Below, piece after piece: positions 27,146 through 36,070 of a stretch of 64,000 bases of DNA (positions are counted from its first letter, which is position 1; the number at the start of each line of letters is the position of its first letter). Position numbers and translations under genes: made by a program. The stretch is from contig NZ_LGSI01000038.1 in NCBI RefSeq assembly GCF_001698815.1, positions 36,100 to 100,099 of the forward strand. The letters are read 5' to 3'. The notes beneath the pieces were generated by a model that had not been told where the DNA came from, did not search any database, and was given only the letters and a program-made list of their open reading frames with translations. Source of the stretch: Pseudomonas syringae. GTDB lineage: Bacteria; Pseudomonadota; Gammaproteobacteria; Pseudomonadales; Pseudomonadaceae.

Positions 27146-27634
27146 TCAACGCATACGCGCAGGTGTGGTGTGCAAATCGGCCCAGACGTGGCCGTTGGCA
27201 TAGGTCAGGAACTGGCAGTAGACCTTCTCGCTGCGCAGCAGATCGACCATCATCCGATATTGGTTAACCGGGTAATACAGGGTCAACACGCGGCTTTTTT
27301 CGTCGTAAGCGGGCTTTTTCAGGCTTTTGCTTTCGCCGTCAAAATGGATCAGCACTTCGGAAATGCTCGCGCCCTTGTTCAGCGGCTTGCCCTTGAGGCG
27401 CAGCAGGATCGGCGAGGTCACCGGAATCGGCTGCTGATTGGACTGCCGCTGGCTGCCGATCACCACGGAATATTCAGTGATCTGCAACAACTGCTGCTGC
27501 TCGGGCTCGCCTTCCCGGACGTTCAGGTCGTCGGGCGGCAGATACTGGGCATGCATTGGCTCGGCTGAAACGCTTGCCACGACAGGCAAACTGCACAAAA
27601 GCGCCAACGCCGCGCTACGGATCAAAAACTTCAT
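27146..27634 (-). CDS. Exported hypothetical protein
   Basis: Protein of 162 residues with a Sec signal peptide (MKFLIRSAALALLCSLPVVASVSA, cleavage near residue 24). The mature part is probably beta-rich, with VVIGSQRQSNQQPIPVTSPILLRLKG and RVLTLYYPVNQYRMMVDLL. No lipobox is present, so it is likely periplasmic. The in-frame codons before the ATG at 27634 lack a signal-like pattern. Not assigned to a named family; the position beside hpt and the PA4642-family gene is shared with other Pseudomonas from memory. Confidence 0.75.
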   Translation of the reverse strand: MKFLIRSAALALLCSLPVVASVSAEPMHAQYLPPDDLNVREGEPEQQQLLQITEYSVVIGSQRQSNQQPIPVTSPILLRLKGKPLNKGASISEVLIHFDGESKSLKKPAYDEKSRVLTLYYPVNQYRMMVDLLRSEKVYCQFLTYANGHVWADLHTTPARMR

Positions 27635-27691
27635 TTCGACTTCCCGCAAGGACTGGGCTGGCACTTTAGCATGGAGGCTGAGGAGAACTCC

Positions 27692-27743
27692 GTAGGACCG
27701 GCTTCAGCCGGGAGAAAGCTCTCCCGGCTGAAGCCGGTCCTAC
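27692..27743. repeat. REP pair, family B
   Basis: Two perfect inverted GTAGGACCGGCTTCAGCCGG-type palindromes six bases apart, immediately past the hpt stop codon. Confidence 0.92.
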
Positions 27744-27749
27744 GGAAAA

Positions 27750-28307
27750 TTACATCCCCTTAACTGCATAGATGCCGGCCGCGTTGCGCCAGTAGCCTTT
27801 GTAATCCATGCCATAACCGAAGATGTAACGGTCGATGCACGGCAGGCCGACGAAATCGGCTTTCAGGTCTGGGCGGGCTTTGCGGTCGTGGTCTTTGTCG
27901 ATCAGCACTGCGGTGTGGACCGCGCTGGCACCGGCATGTTTGCAGAAGTCGACGATCGCGCCCAAGGTGTGACCTTCATCAAGAATGTCGTCGATGATCA
28001 ACACATCGCGGTCGATGAACGAGACTTCCGGCTTGGCTTTCCAGAACAGATCGCCACCACTGGTTTCGTTGCGGTAACGGGTCGCGTGCAAGTACGACGC
28101 TTCCAGCGGAAAATTCAGATGAGTCAGCAGTTTGCCAGCGAAGATCAGCCCGCCGTTCATCACGCAAAACACCACCGGGTTGCGGTCGGCCAGTTCGGCA
28201 TTGATCTGCGCACCGACCTTGGCGATAGACGCTTCGACTTCGGCTTCAGTGTAAAGGCAGTCAGCCTCGCGCATGATTTGACGGATATGCTCGAGATCAG
28301 CAGACAT
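27750..28307 (-). CDS. hpt: Hypoxanthine-guanine phosphoribosyltransferase
   Basis: Type I phosphoribosyltransferase of 185 residues that salvages hypoxanthine and guanine to IMP and GMP using PRPP. The PRPP loop is VLIIDDILDEGHTLGA near residue 100. The flexible-loop segment lies around YLHATRYRNETSGG, and the purine-binding end is DFVGLPCIDRYIFGYGMDYKGYWRN. The start at 28307 follows the family start MSADLEHIRQI. It is divergent from the upp-uraA operon, so purine and pyrimidine salvage genes share an intergenic region of 184 bases. Confidence 0.93.
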   Translation of the reverse strand: MSADLEHIRQIMREADCLYTEAEVEASIAKVGAQINAELADRNPVVFCVMNGGLIFAGKLLTHLNFPLEASYLHATRYRNETSGGDLFWKAKPEVSFIDRDVLIIDDILDEGHTLGAIVDFCKHAGASAVHTAVLIDKDHDRKARPDLKADFVGLPCIDRYIFGYGMDYKGYWRNAAGIYAVKGM

Positions 28308-28491
28308 GACGCTCTCCAATGGGGGCAATGTAAGAAAAGCGGGCAAAGGTACGCATCCGCTTGGGTCAGGGCAAGCAATTCTGGACTAACGTGTCAGGAT
28401 TCGTATGAAAACGCCGTATCACCCGTAGGACAGTAACAGCTGAATAGATTAACCTAGGCCGTTTTTTTGCCCCCCGCCGGAGCCTTTCCTT

Positions 28492-29130
28492 ATGCCTGTC
28501 CGTGAAATCCGTCATCCGCTGATCCAGCACAAGCTCGGCCTGATGCGCCGTGCCGACATCAGCACCAAAAATTTCCGTGAGCTGGCCCAGGAAGTCGGCG
28601 CCCTGCTCACTTACGAAGCCACCGCTGACCTGCCGCTGGAAACCTACGATATCCAGGGTTGGGCCGGCACCGTGCAGGTCGAGAAGATCGCTGGCAAGAA
28701 GATCACCGTAGTGCCAATCCTGCGCGCCGGCATCGGCATGCTCGACGGCGTGCTCACCCTGATTCCGGGTGCCAAGGTCAGCGCTGTGGGCGTGGCCCGC
28801 AATGAAGAAACCCTCGAAGCGCACACCTATCTGGAAAAACTGGTCCCGGAAATCGACGAACGTTTGGCGATGATCATCGACCCGATGCTCGCCACGGGCG
28901 GCTCGATGGTTGCCACGATTGACCTGCTGAAAAAAGCCGGTTGCAAGGAAATCCGCGCCATGGTGCTGGTCGCCGCGCCGGAAGGCATTGCCGCCGTCGA
29001 GCTTGCGCACCCTGACGTGACGATCTACACCGCGTCCATCGATGAGCGCCTTAACGAACACGGTTACATCATTCCGGGCCTGGGCGATGCCGGTGACAAG
29101 ATTTTCGGCACCAAGCAAAAGGACGCGTAA
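28492..29130 (+). CDS. upp: Uracil phosphoribosyltransferase
   Basis: Protein of 212 residues converting uracil and PRPP to UMP. The PRPP-binding loop [20 protein letters not shown] is near residue 125. Typical UPRTase segments [32 protein letters not shown] and the uracil-binding C-terminal [18 protein letters not shown] are present. GGAG precedes the ATG. The stop TAA overlaps the ATG of uraA by one base (TAATG), so uptake and phosphoribosylation of uracil are translationally coupled. Confidence 0.96.
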   Translation: MPVREIRHPLIQHKLGLMRRADISTKNFRELAQEVGALLTYEATADLPLETYDIQGWAGTVQVEKIAGKKITVVPILRAGIGMLDGVLTLIPGAKVSAVGVARNEETLEAHTYLEKLVPEIDERLAMIIDPMLATGGSMVATIDLLKKAGCKEIRAMVLVAAPEGIAAVELAHPDVTIYTASIDERLNEHGYIIPGLGDAGDKIFGTKQKDA

Positions 29131-30407
29131 TGAAGCAGGACGAGTTCAACGATCCACTGTGGCGCACGGTTTTATCTGGCGCACAGATGCTCTTCGTGGC
29201 GTTCGGCGCGCTGGTCTTGATGCCGCTGATAACCGGGCTGGATCCTAACGTCGCACTGTTTACCGCAGGCCTGGGCACATTGCTGTTCCAGTTGGTGACG
29301 GGACGGCAAGTGCCGGTTTTCCTGGCATCGAGCTTTGCGTTCATCACGCCGATCATTCTCGCCAAGGGCCAGTTCGGCCTGGCCGCGACTATGGGCGGGA
29401 TCATGGCGGCGGGCTTCGTCTACACCTTCCTCGGCCTGGCGGTGAAAATCAAAGGCACCGGTTTCATCGACCGCCTGCTGCCACCGGTGGTGATCGGCCC
29501 GGTGATCATTTCCATCGGCCTGGCCATGGCACCAATTGCCGCCAATATGGCGATGGGCAAGGCTGGCGACGGCGCGGAGCTGATTCCTTACAAAATCGCC
29601 ATGTGGATTTCCATGCCTGCGCTGCTGACCACGTTGATCGTGGCGGTGTTCGGCAAAGGGATTTTCCGTCTGGTGCCGATCATTTCCGGCGTACTGGTGG
29701 GTTTTGCCCTGGCGTTTTATTTCGGCGTGGTCGACACCGCAAAAATCGCCGCCGCACCCTGGCTGGCGCTGCCTGCGTTCACGGCTCCGGAATTCAACTG
29801 GCAGGCGATTCTGTTCATCGTGCCGGTGGCGCTGGCTCCGGCTATCGAGCATATCGGCGGGGTGATCGCAGTCGGTAGCGTGACCGGACGTGACTATCTG
29901 AAGAAACCTGGCTTGCACCGCACCTTGCTGGGCGACGGCATCGCCACCACGGCAGCCGGTCTGTTCGGCGGGCCGCCCAACACCACCTATGCCGAAGTGA
30001 CTGGCGCGGTAATGCTGACCAAGAACTACAACCCGAAGATCATGACCTGGGCGGCGATCTTTGCCATCAGCCTGGCGTTTATCGGCAAATTCGGCGCGCT
30101 GCTACAGAGCATTCCGGTGCCGGTGATGGGCGGGATTCTCTGCTTGTTGTTCGGTTCGATTGCGGCGGTGGGCATGAACACGCTGATTCGCCACAAGGTC
30201 GATCTGGCCGAAGCGCGCAATCTGGTGATTGTCTCGGTGACGTTGGTGTTCGGTATCGGCGGCGTGTTGATCGGCACCGGCAACGGCCCCGACGACTTCG
30301 GCCTCAAGGGGATTTCCCTGTGCGCCGTAACCGCGATAGCGCTGAACCTGCTGCTGCCGGGCAATGACAGCTGGAAGAACAAGCATCTGGATGATCAATT
30401 GCCGTAG
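29130..30407 (+). CDS. uraA: Uracil permease (NCS2 family)
   Basis: Inner-membrane uracil:H+ symporter of 425 residues with about 14 hydrophobic segments. NCS2 signatures include LFQLVTGRQVPVFLASSFAF in TM3, the AIEHIGGVIAVG substrate-binding helix with its conserved Glu and His, and GDGIATTAAGLFGGPPNTTYAE. Coupled to upp by TAATG overlap; together they import and trap uracil. It converges with hemH, a REP element lying between the two. Specificity for uracil rather than xanthine rests on the upp linkage and the motif. Confidence 0.94.
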   Translation: MKQDEFNDPLWRTVLSGAQMLFVAFGALVLMPLITGLDPNVALFTAGLGTLLFQLVTGRQVPVFLASSFAFITPIILAKGQFGLAATMGGIMAAGFVYTFLGLAVKIKGTGFIDRLLPPVVIGPVIISIGLAMAPIAANMAMGKAGDGAELIPYKIAMWISMPALLTTLIVAVFGKGIFRLVPIISGVLVGFALAFYFGVVDTAKIAAAPWLALPAFTAPEFNWQAILFIVPVALAPAIEHIGGVIAVGSVTGRDYLKKPGLHRTLLGDGIATTAAGLFGGPPNTTYAEVTGAVMLTKNYNPKIMTWAAIFAISLAFIGKFGALLQSIPVPVMGGILCLLFGSIAAVGMNTLIRHKVDLAEARNLVIVSVTLVFGIGGVLIGTGNGPDDFGLKGISLCAVTAIALNLLLPGNDSWKNKHLDDQLP

Positions 30408-30443
30408 GGCACGGCATTGATCCGTCGGACGTGGCATTGAACC

Positions 30444-30515
30444 GTAGGACCGGCCGTAGGACCGGCTTTAGCCGGGAGAATGTCCTCCCGGCTAAAGCCG
30501 GTCCTACGGTCCTAC
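30444..30515. repeat. REP pair, family B, with partial extra units
   Basis: A short GTAGGACCGG fragment precedes a full pair of inverted palindromes, and another GGTCCTAC fragment follows. Placed between convergent uraA and hemH. The end fragments show repeated partial duplication of the element. Confidence 0.9.
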
Positions 30516-30527
30516 GACAACAACGTC

Positions 30528-31553
30528 CTACAACATCAGCGGCGCCCGCTCGCACAGGCGGTTCAGCGCCGCCGCCCAGTTCGGATCGTCGTTCAGGCAT
30601 GGAATCAATACCAGCTCCTCGCCCCCCGCCGCCTTGAACTGCTCAGCGCCCCGATCACCGATCTCTTCCAGGGTTTCGATGCAGTCGGCGACGAACGCCG
30701 GGCACATCACCAGCAACTTCTTCACGCCCTGCGCGGCCAGTTCTTCGAGATGGGCCTCGGTGTAGGGTTCGATCCATTTCGCCCGGCCAAGCCTTGACTG
30801 GAACGACACCGACCATTTGCCATCGGCGATGCCCATCCGTTTGGCGAACGCTGCGGCCGACTGAATGCACTGGGCGCGATAACAGGTCGCCAGCACTTCC
30901 GGTGGCGCGGTCATGCAGCAATCCGGACCCTTCAGGCAATGACTGCGCGTCGGGTCGAGCTTGAGCAAGTGACGCTCCGGCAATCCATGAAAGCTCAATA
31001 ACAGGTGATCATGCGGCTGCTGCAAATGCGGGCGGACGTTTTCCACCAATGCGTCGAGGTATTCCGGCTGGTCGTAAAACGCCTGCAGGACCGAGAACTG
31101 CATCTTCATGCCTTTGCTGCGCACTACCCGCTTGGCTTCCTCGATAACCGTGGTCACCGTGCTGTCGGCAAACTGCGGATACAGCGGTGCCAGCGTGACC
31201 TTTTTGATGCCTTGACCGGCCAGGCGCGTCAGCACCGTTTCGATGGAAGGCTCGCCATAACGCATGGCCAGTTCCACCGGGCCATGCGTCCATTCCTTGG
31301 TCATCGCCTGATGCAAGCGCTTGCTCAGCACCACCAACGGCGAACCTTCGTCCCACCAGATCGAGGCGTAAGCGTGAGCGGACTGCTCGGGGCGCTTGAT
31401 CAGGATCAGCGACACCAGCAACCGACGGACCGGCCATGGCAGGTCGATAACGTAAGGGTCCATGAGAAATTGATTGAGGTAACTGCGCACGTCAGCCACC
31501 GAAGTGGAGGCCGGAGAACCCAGATTGACCAGCAACAACGCGTGATCGGTCAT
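30528..31553 (-). CDS. hemH: Ferrochelatase
   Basis: Enzyme of 341 residues that inserts Fe2+ into protoporphyrin IX, the last step of protoheme synthesis. The class I features seen are the start [25 protein letters not shown] with the catalytic His near residue 190, and the late [15 protein letters not shown] with the acidic catalytic pair. The start at 31553 begins [12 protein letters not shown]; the 39 upstream in-frame residues are not part of the family. hemA, the first committed heme gene, lies 16 kb away in the same window. The TIGR01777 gene lies 13 bases upstream of the start on the same strand, so co-transcription is likely. Confidence 0.94.
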   Translation of the reverse strand: MTDHALLLVNLGSPASTSVADVRSYLNQFLMDPYVIDLPWPVRRLLVSLILIKRPEQSAHAYASIWWDEGSPLVVLSKRLHQAMTKEWTHGPVELAMRYGEPSIETVLTRLAGQGIKKVTLAPLYPQFADSTVTTVIEEAKRVVRSKGMKMQFSVLQAFYDQPEYLDALVENVRPHLQQPHDHLLLSFHGLPERHLLKLDPTRSHCLKGPDCCMTAPPEVLATCYRAQCIQSAAAFAKRMGIADGKWSVSFQSRLGRAKWIEPYTEAHLEELAAQGVKKLLVMCPAFVADCIETLEEIGDRGAEQFKAAGGEELVLIPCLNDDPNWAAALNRLCERAPLML

Positions 31554-31566
31554 GCAACATCCTATT

Positions 31567-32469
31567 TCAGTGGCGGCCCAGCAAATCGTCGAGGGCTGCG
31601 TGCAGTTCGGTAAATCGAAAGGTAAAACCAGCCGCTTCAAGCCGCGTCGGGTGAGCCCGCTGCCCGCCAAGCAACAACACCGACAACTCGCCCATCAATA
31701 CTTTCAGGGCAAGGCCAGGCAGCGGCATGAACGCCGGGCGATGCAGCACGCCAGCGAGGATCTTGGCGAATTCACGATTGCGCACCGGTGATGGCGCGCA
31801 GACATTATACGGACCCTGAGCGTCATCTTTTGTTAACAGAAAATCTATCGCGGCAATCTGGTCCTGAATGTGAATCCACGGCATCCACTGCCGACCGCCG
31901 CCAATCGGCCCGCCCATACCCAACTTGAAGGGCAACAATAATCGCTGTAAAAAACCACCTTCATTGGACAACACCAAGCCGGTGCGAATAATCACCACGC
32001 GAACGCCCAAGGCCTCGGCACGCTGCGCGGTTTCTTCCCACGCGCCGCACAGCTTGCTGGCGAAATCTTCATTGACCGGTTGCGAGGTCTCATCCAGTTC
32101 GCGCTCGCCGCCGTCGCCATACCAGCCCACGGCGGAGCCACTGATCATCAGCCGAGGTTTTTGCTCGCGGCGCTCAAGCCACGCGAGCAATTGTTCGGTC
32201 AGCCCGATACGGCTGTCCCACAACAGCACCTTGCGCTTGCGGGTCCAGGGTCGGTCGGCAATCGGTGCGCCAGCGAGGTTGATCACCGCGTCCACTGGCT
32301 CTTCGCCCAGATCGTTGAGATGTGCAATGCCCCGCACCGAATCGCCACACAAACGCGTGACTTCCCTGGGGCGTCGACTCCAGACGGTCAGTTGGTGACC
32401 TTGTTTTTGCCAGAGTCGGCATAGCTGACGTCCTAGCAAACCAGTACCGCCGGTCAGCAATATGTGCAT
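31567..32469 (-). CDS. TIGR01777-family NAD-dependent epimerase-like protein
   Basis: Extended SDR-type protein of 300 residues. The Rossmann motif [17 protein letters not shown] is at the N terminus. [25 protein letters not shown] and the DUF1731 C-terminal tail ([21 protein letters not shown]) are the marks of the YfcH/TIGR01777 family. Its reaction is unknown. The start at 32469 places the nucleotide motif at the very N terminus as in the family. It precedes hemH by 13 bases. A divergent region of 292 bases with a light-type operator separates it from renalase. Confidence 0.88.
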   Translation of the reverse strand: MHILLTGGTGLLGRQLCRLWQKQGHQLTVWSRRPREVTRLCGDSVRGIAHLNDLGEEPVDAVINLAGAPIADRPWTRKRKVLLWDSRIGLTEQLLAWLERREQKPRLMISGSAVGWYGDGGERELDETSQPVNEDFASKLCGAWEETAQRAEALGVRVVIIRTGLVLSNEGGFLQRLLLPFKLGMGGPIGGGRQWMPWIHIQDQIAAIDFLLTKDDAQGPYNVCAPSPVRNREFAKILAGVLHRPAFMPLPGLALKVLMGELSVLLLGGQRAHPTRLEAAGFTFRFTELHAALDDLLGRH

Positions 32470-32690
32470 GGCAGGTTTCCTTGCGTGGCGTTCGGGACTG
32501 TTGCGTAGTCTATTTTTCAGGACCCATGAATTCATAAGCCAAGGCTGTGTTTGAACGATAGGCCAAACCTGAGGAGCGTAAAGCGGGACTATCCGTTCGC
32601 ATCGTCGCAAAAGGCTTCAGAGACACCCGACCTCAAGCTCGAGCCGTACGAGCAAGGTCAGCAGCCTGCGAACAGCAGATGGCTGCAAGT

Positions 32691-32714
32691 TATACCAAAA
32701 AACAATATTGTACA
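32691..32714 (+). promoter_or_regulatory. PplR1/LitR-type operator upstream of renalase
   Basis: TATACC (32691-32696), 12 bases, TGTACA (32709-32714). This matches the published P. putida PplR1 direct repeat T(G/A)TACA-N12-TGTACA with one mismatch. It lies 48 bases before the renalase ATG. TTGTAC (32708-32713) with a 17-base spacer to TAGTCT (32731-32736) could be the overlapping promoter. Confidence 0.7.
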
Positions 32715-32722
32715 GGTTTTAA

Positions 32723-33960
<1,238 letters not shown>

Positions 33961-33970
33961 ATCCAGCTTC

Positions 33971-34060
33971 GGTCCGGAGCGAGGCTTGCCCGCGAATAAA
34001 TAGGTCAGTCGGCACACCATTGCCTGACCCGCCGCCTTCGCGGGCAAGCCTCGCTCCAAC
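33971..34060. repeat. REP pair, family A
   Basis: Inverted GGAGCGAGGCTTGCCCGCGAA-type palindromes with a 41-base spacer, between the TIGR02450 gene and the rudS promoter. Confidence 0.9.
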
Positions 34061-34076
34061 ACCCCACTACAAAACC

Positions 34077-34100
34077 TGTACAAATAATTTGACTTGTACA
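34077..34100 (+). promoter_or_regulatory. PplR1/LitR-type operator, perfect match
   Basis: TGTACA (34077-34082), 12 bases, TGTACA (34095-34100): an exact fit to the PplR1 direct repeat. The left half precedes and the right half follows the -35 TTGACT, so the repeat covers the -35 and the start of the spacer of the rudS promoter. Confidence 0.85.
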
Positions 34101-34116
34101 AATGCGAACCTATGAT
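34089..34116 (+). promoter_or_regulatory. Sigma70 promoter of the rudS operon
   Basis: -35 TTGACT (34089-34094), 16-base spacer, -10 TATGAT (34111-34116), placing transcription start near 34123 and a leader of about 50 bases. A LitR-type operator is embedded in it. Confidence 0.72.
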
Positions 34117-34126
34117 GGACTGAAGT

Positions 34127-34150
34127 TGTACAGAGACTTAAATCTGTATA
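34127..34150 (+). promoter_or_regulatory. Second PplR1/LitR-type operator in the rudS leader
   Basis: TGTACA (34127-34132), 12 bases, TGTATA (34145-34150), one mismatch from consensus. It starts 50 bases after the first operator, just past the predicted transcription start, and could act as a roadblock or accessory site. Alternatively, TTGTAC with 17 bases to TAAGTC could be a second promoter. Confidence 0.6.
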
Positions 34151-34172
34151 AGTCCTGATCAGAGGTTTCGCC

Positions 34173-35135
34173 ATGACCACGCCTGCAGTTCATAAACCGA
34201 AGCTCGGCATCAGCGCTTGTCTGCTGGGCGCCGAGGTGCGTTTCAATGGCGGTCACAAAGAATCCCATCTGTGCACTCGTGCGCTGACCGAATACTTCGA
34301 GTTCGTTCCGGCCTGTCCCGAAGTCGCCATCGGCATGGGCATTCCCCGTGAACCGATCCGGCTGGTGGGCGACGCGGAAAATCCTCAGGCGCTGGGCAGC
34401 GTCAATCGCGAACTGAACGTCACGCAGGCGTTGGCCGATTACGGTGTGCAGATGGCCACCGAACTGGGCGACATCAGCGGCTATATCTTCATGCAAAAGT
34501 CGCCGTCATGCGGGCTGGAGCGAGTCAAGGTCTACCGGGAAAACGGCGCACCGGTTGATGGCGGCGGGCGCGGCATCTATGCCCAGGCGTTTTGTGCGCG
34601 TCATCCCAACCTGCCAGTGGAAGAAGACGGTCGCCTTAATGATCCGGTGCTGCGGGAAAACTTTATTACCCGAGTGTTCGCCTATGCCGCCTGGCACGAA
34701 TTGCTCAACGCTGGCCTGACCCGACGCAGCCTGACCGAATTTCACTCGCGTTATAAATATCAGCTGATGGCCAACGACCCGGTGCAGTACAAGGCGCTGG
34801 GCAAACTGCTCGGCAACATGGGCCGCAGCGACCCGAACGACATCGCGGCGCAGTATTTCAGCGACCTGATGAGCGCCCTGAAAAAATGCGCCACCCGCCG
34901 CACCCACACCAATGTTCTGCAGCACTTGACCGGCTACCTGAAACAGACCATCGGCGCCGCCGACAAGCAGGAAATCCAGCAGCTGATCACTCAATACCAT
35001 CAAGGCATCGTGCCACTGATCGTACCGCTGACCTTACTCAAGCATCACTTCCGCCAACACCCCGATCCGTATGTGGCGCTGCAGGTGTACATGCAGCCCC
35101 ATCCGGAAAACCTCAGCCTGCGGAATGCGATCTGA
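34173..35135 (+). CDS. rudS: RudS-type tRNA 4-thiouridine desulfidase (TudS/DUF523-DUF1722)
   Basis: Two-domain protein of 320 residues. The N-terminal TudS (DUF523) domain has three cysteines expected to hold a [4Fe-4S] cluster: Cys16 in SACLLG, Cys48 in PACPEV and Cys113 in SPSCG. The C-terminal DUF1722 domain (about residues 185-310) has FHSRYKYQLMANDP and YKALGKLLGN. TudS-DUF1722 fusions (RudS) remove sulfur from s4U in tRNA, and DUF1722 binds the tRNA. s4U is the chromophore for near-UV growth arrest, so light control makes sense. This is the first gene of a long operon; a strong promoter with LitR-type repeats lies upstream, and AGAGG precedes the ATG. Confidence 0.88.
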   Translation: MTTPAVHKPKLGISACLLGAEVRFNGGHKESHLCTRALTEYFEFVPACPEVAIGMGIPREPIRLVGDAENPQALGSVNRELNVTQALADYGVQMATELGDISGYIFMQKSPSCGLERVKVYRENGAPVDGGGRGIYAQAFCARHPNLPVEEDGRLNDPVLRENFITRVFAYAAWHELLNAGLTRRSLTEFHSRYKYQLMANDPVQYKALGKLLGNMGRSDPNDIAAQYFSDLMSALKKCATRRTHTNVLQHLTGYLKQTIGAADKQEIQQLITQYHQGIVPLIVPLTLLKHHFRQHPDPYVALQVYMQPHPENLSLRNAI

Positions 35136-35138
35136 ACC

Positions 35139-36068
35139 ATGAATGAAATCCCTCCTCCCGATCACGAAAGTGACGCCGAGCCCGAGCTTGAAAGCGGCTG
35201 GCTGCCGATTCGTGAGGTTGCCCGGCAAACCGGCGTCAACGCCGTCACGCTTCGCGCCTGGGAACGCCGCTATGGGTTGATCGTCCCGCACCGTACGCCC
35301 AAGGGACATCGCCTGTATTCCAATTACCACGTGCTGCGGGTCATGAACATTCTGACCTGGCTCAACCGTGGCGTTTCGGTAAGCCAGGTCAAGCATCTGA
35401 TCGACAGTCGCCAGCCAGACGCCAGCGTGCCGGGCAACGATTGGGAAGCATTGCGGCGAACCCTGGTAACCCACATCGATGAACTGGCCGAACGGCGCGT
35501 GGACGACGTGTTCAATCAGGCGATGTCGCTTTATCCGCCGCGCACGCTGTGCCAACAGCTGCTGCTTCCGTTACTGGCCGAGCTGGAATGTCGCTGGCAA
35601 GGGCAGTTCGGCGGGCAGATGGAGCGCGTGTTCTTTTATTCCTGGCTGCGCAGCAAGCTCGGAGCGCGGATCTACCACAACAATCGCCAACTGAGCGGCG
35701 CACCGGTGTTGTTGGTCAATCATTCCGATCTGCCATTGGAACCCCATCTGTGGCTGACGGCCTGGCTGGTGAGCAGCAGCGACTGCGCGGTGGAAGTATT
35801 CGACTGGCCGCTCCCGGTCGGCGAGCTGGCCCTGGCCAGTGATCTGCTCGAACCGCGCGCGGTGCTGCTGTATTCGAGCAAGGCCCTGAATATCAGCCTG
35901 CTACCCAAGCTGCTGGCCAATATCACCTGCCCCACGCTGCTCGCCGGATCGGCCGTGCGCATTCATTACAACGAACTCAATGTGGCGCCGACCCGCATCG
36001 AAGGCATGGCCCTCGCGGAAGGTCCGCTTGGCGCGCAAACCGCATTGCAAGAGCTGGGGCTTATCTAA
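35139..36068 (+). CDS. pplR1: MerR-family light regulator, class II LitR/PplR1 type
   Basis: Transcription factor of 309 residues. The MerR winged helix spans about residues 21-90 (LPIREVARQTGVNAVTLRAWERRYGL). A helical segment and a Rossmann-like C-terminal domain follow, as in CarH/LitR. The cobalamin signature D-x-H-x-x-G of CarH is absent, so it should not bind adenosyl-B12. That is the mark of class II LitR (P. putida PplR1), which relies on LOV photoreceptor partners. It starts three bases after rudS and ends two bases before phr, so it sits inside the operon it probably represses. The gene symbol is by analogy. Confidence 0.85.
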   Translation: MNEIPPPDHESDAEPELESGWLPIREVARQTGVNAVTLRAWERRYGLIVPHRTPKGHRLYSNYHVLRVMNILTWLNRGVSVSQVKHLIDSRQPDASVPGNDWEALRRTLVTHIDELAERRVDDVFNQAMSLYPPRTLCQQLLLPLLAELECRWQGQFGGQMERVFFYSWLRSKLGARIYHNNRQLSGAPVLLVNHSDLPLEPHLWLTAWLVSSSDCAVEVFDWPLPVGELALASDLLEPRAVLLYSSKALNISLLPKLLANITCPTLLAGSAVRIHYNELNVAPTRIEGMALAEGPLGAQTALQELGLI

Positions 36069-36070
36069 AA

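Noticed and set aside
35139-36068. B12-dependent CarH-type photoreceptor
   Set aside because: The cobalamin-binding D-x-H-x-x-G signature is missing, so the class II (non-B12) LitR reading is preferred.
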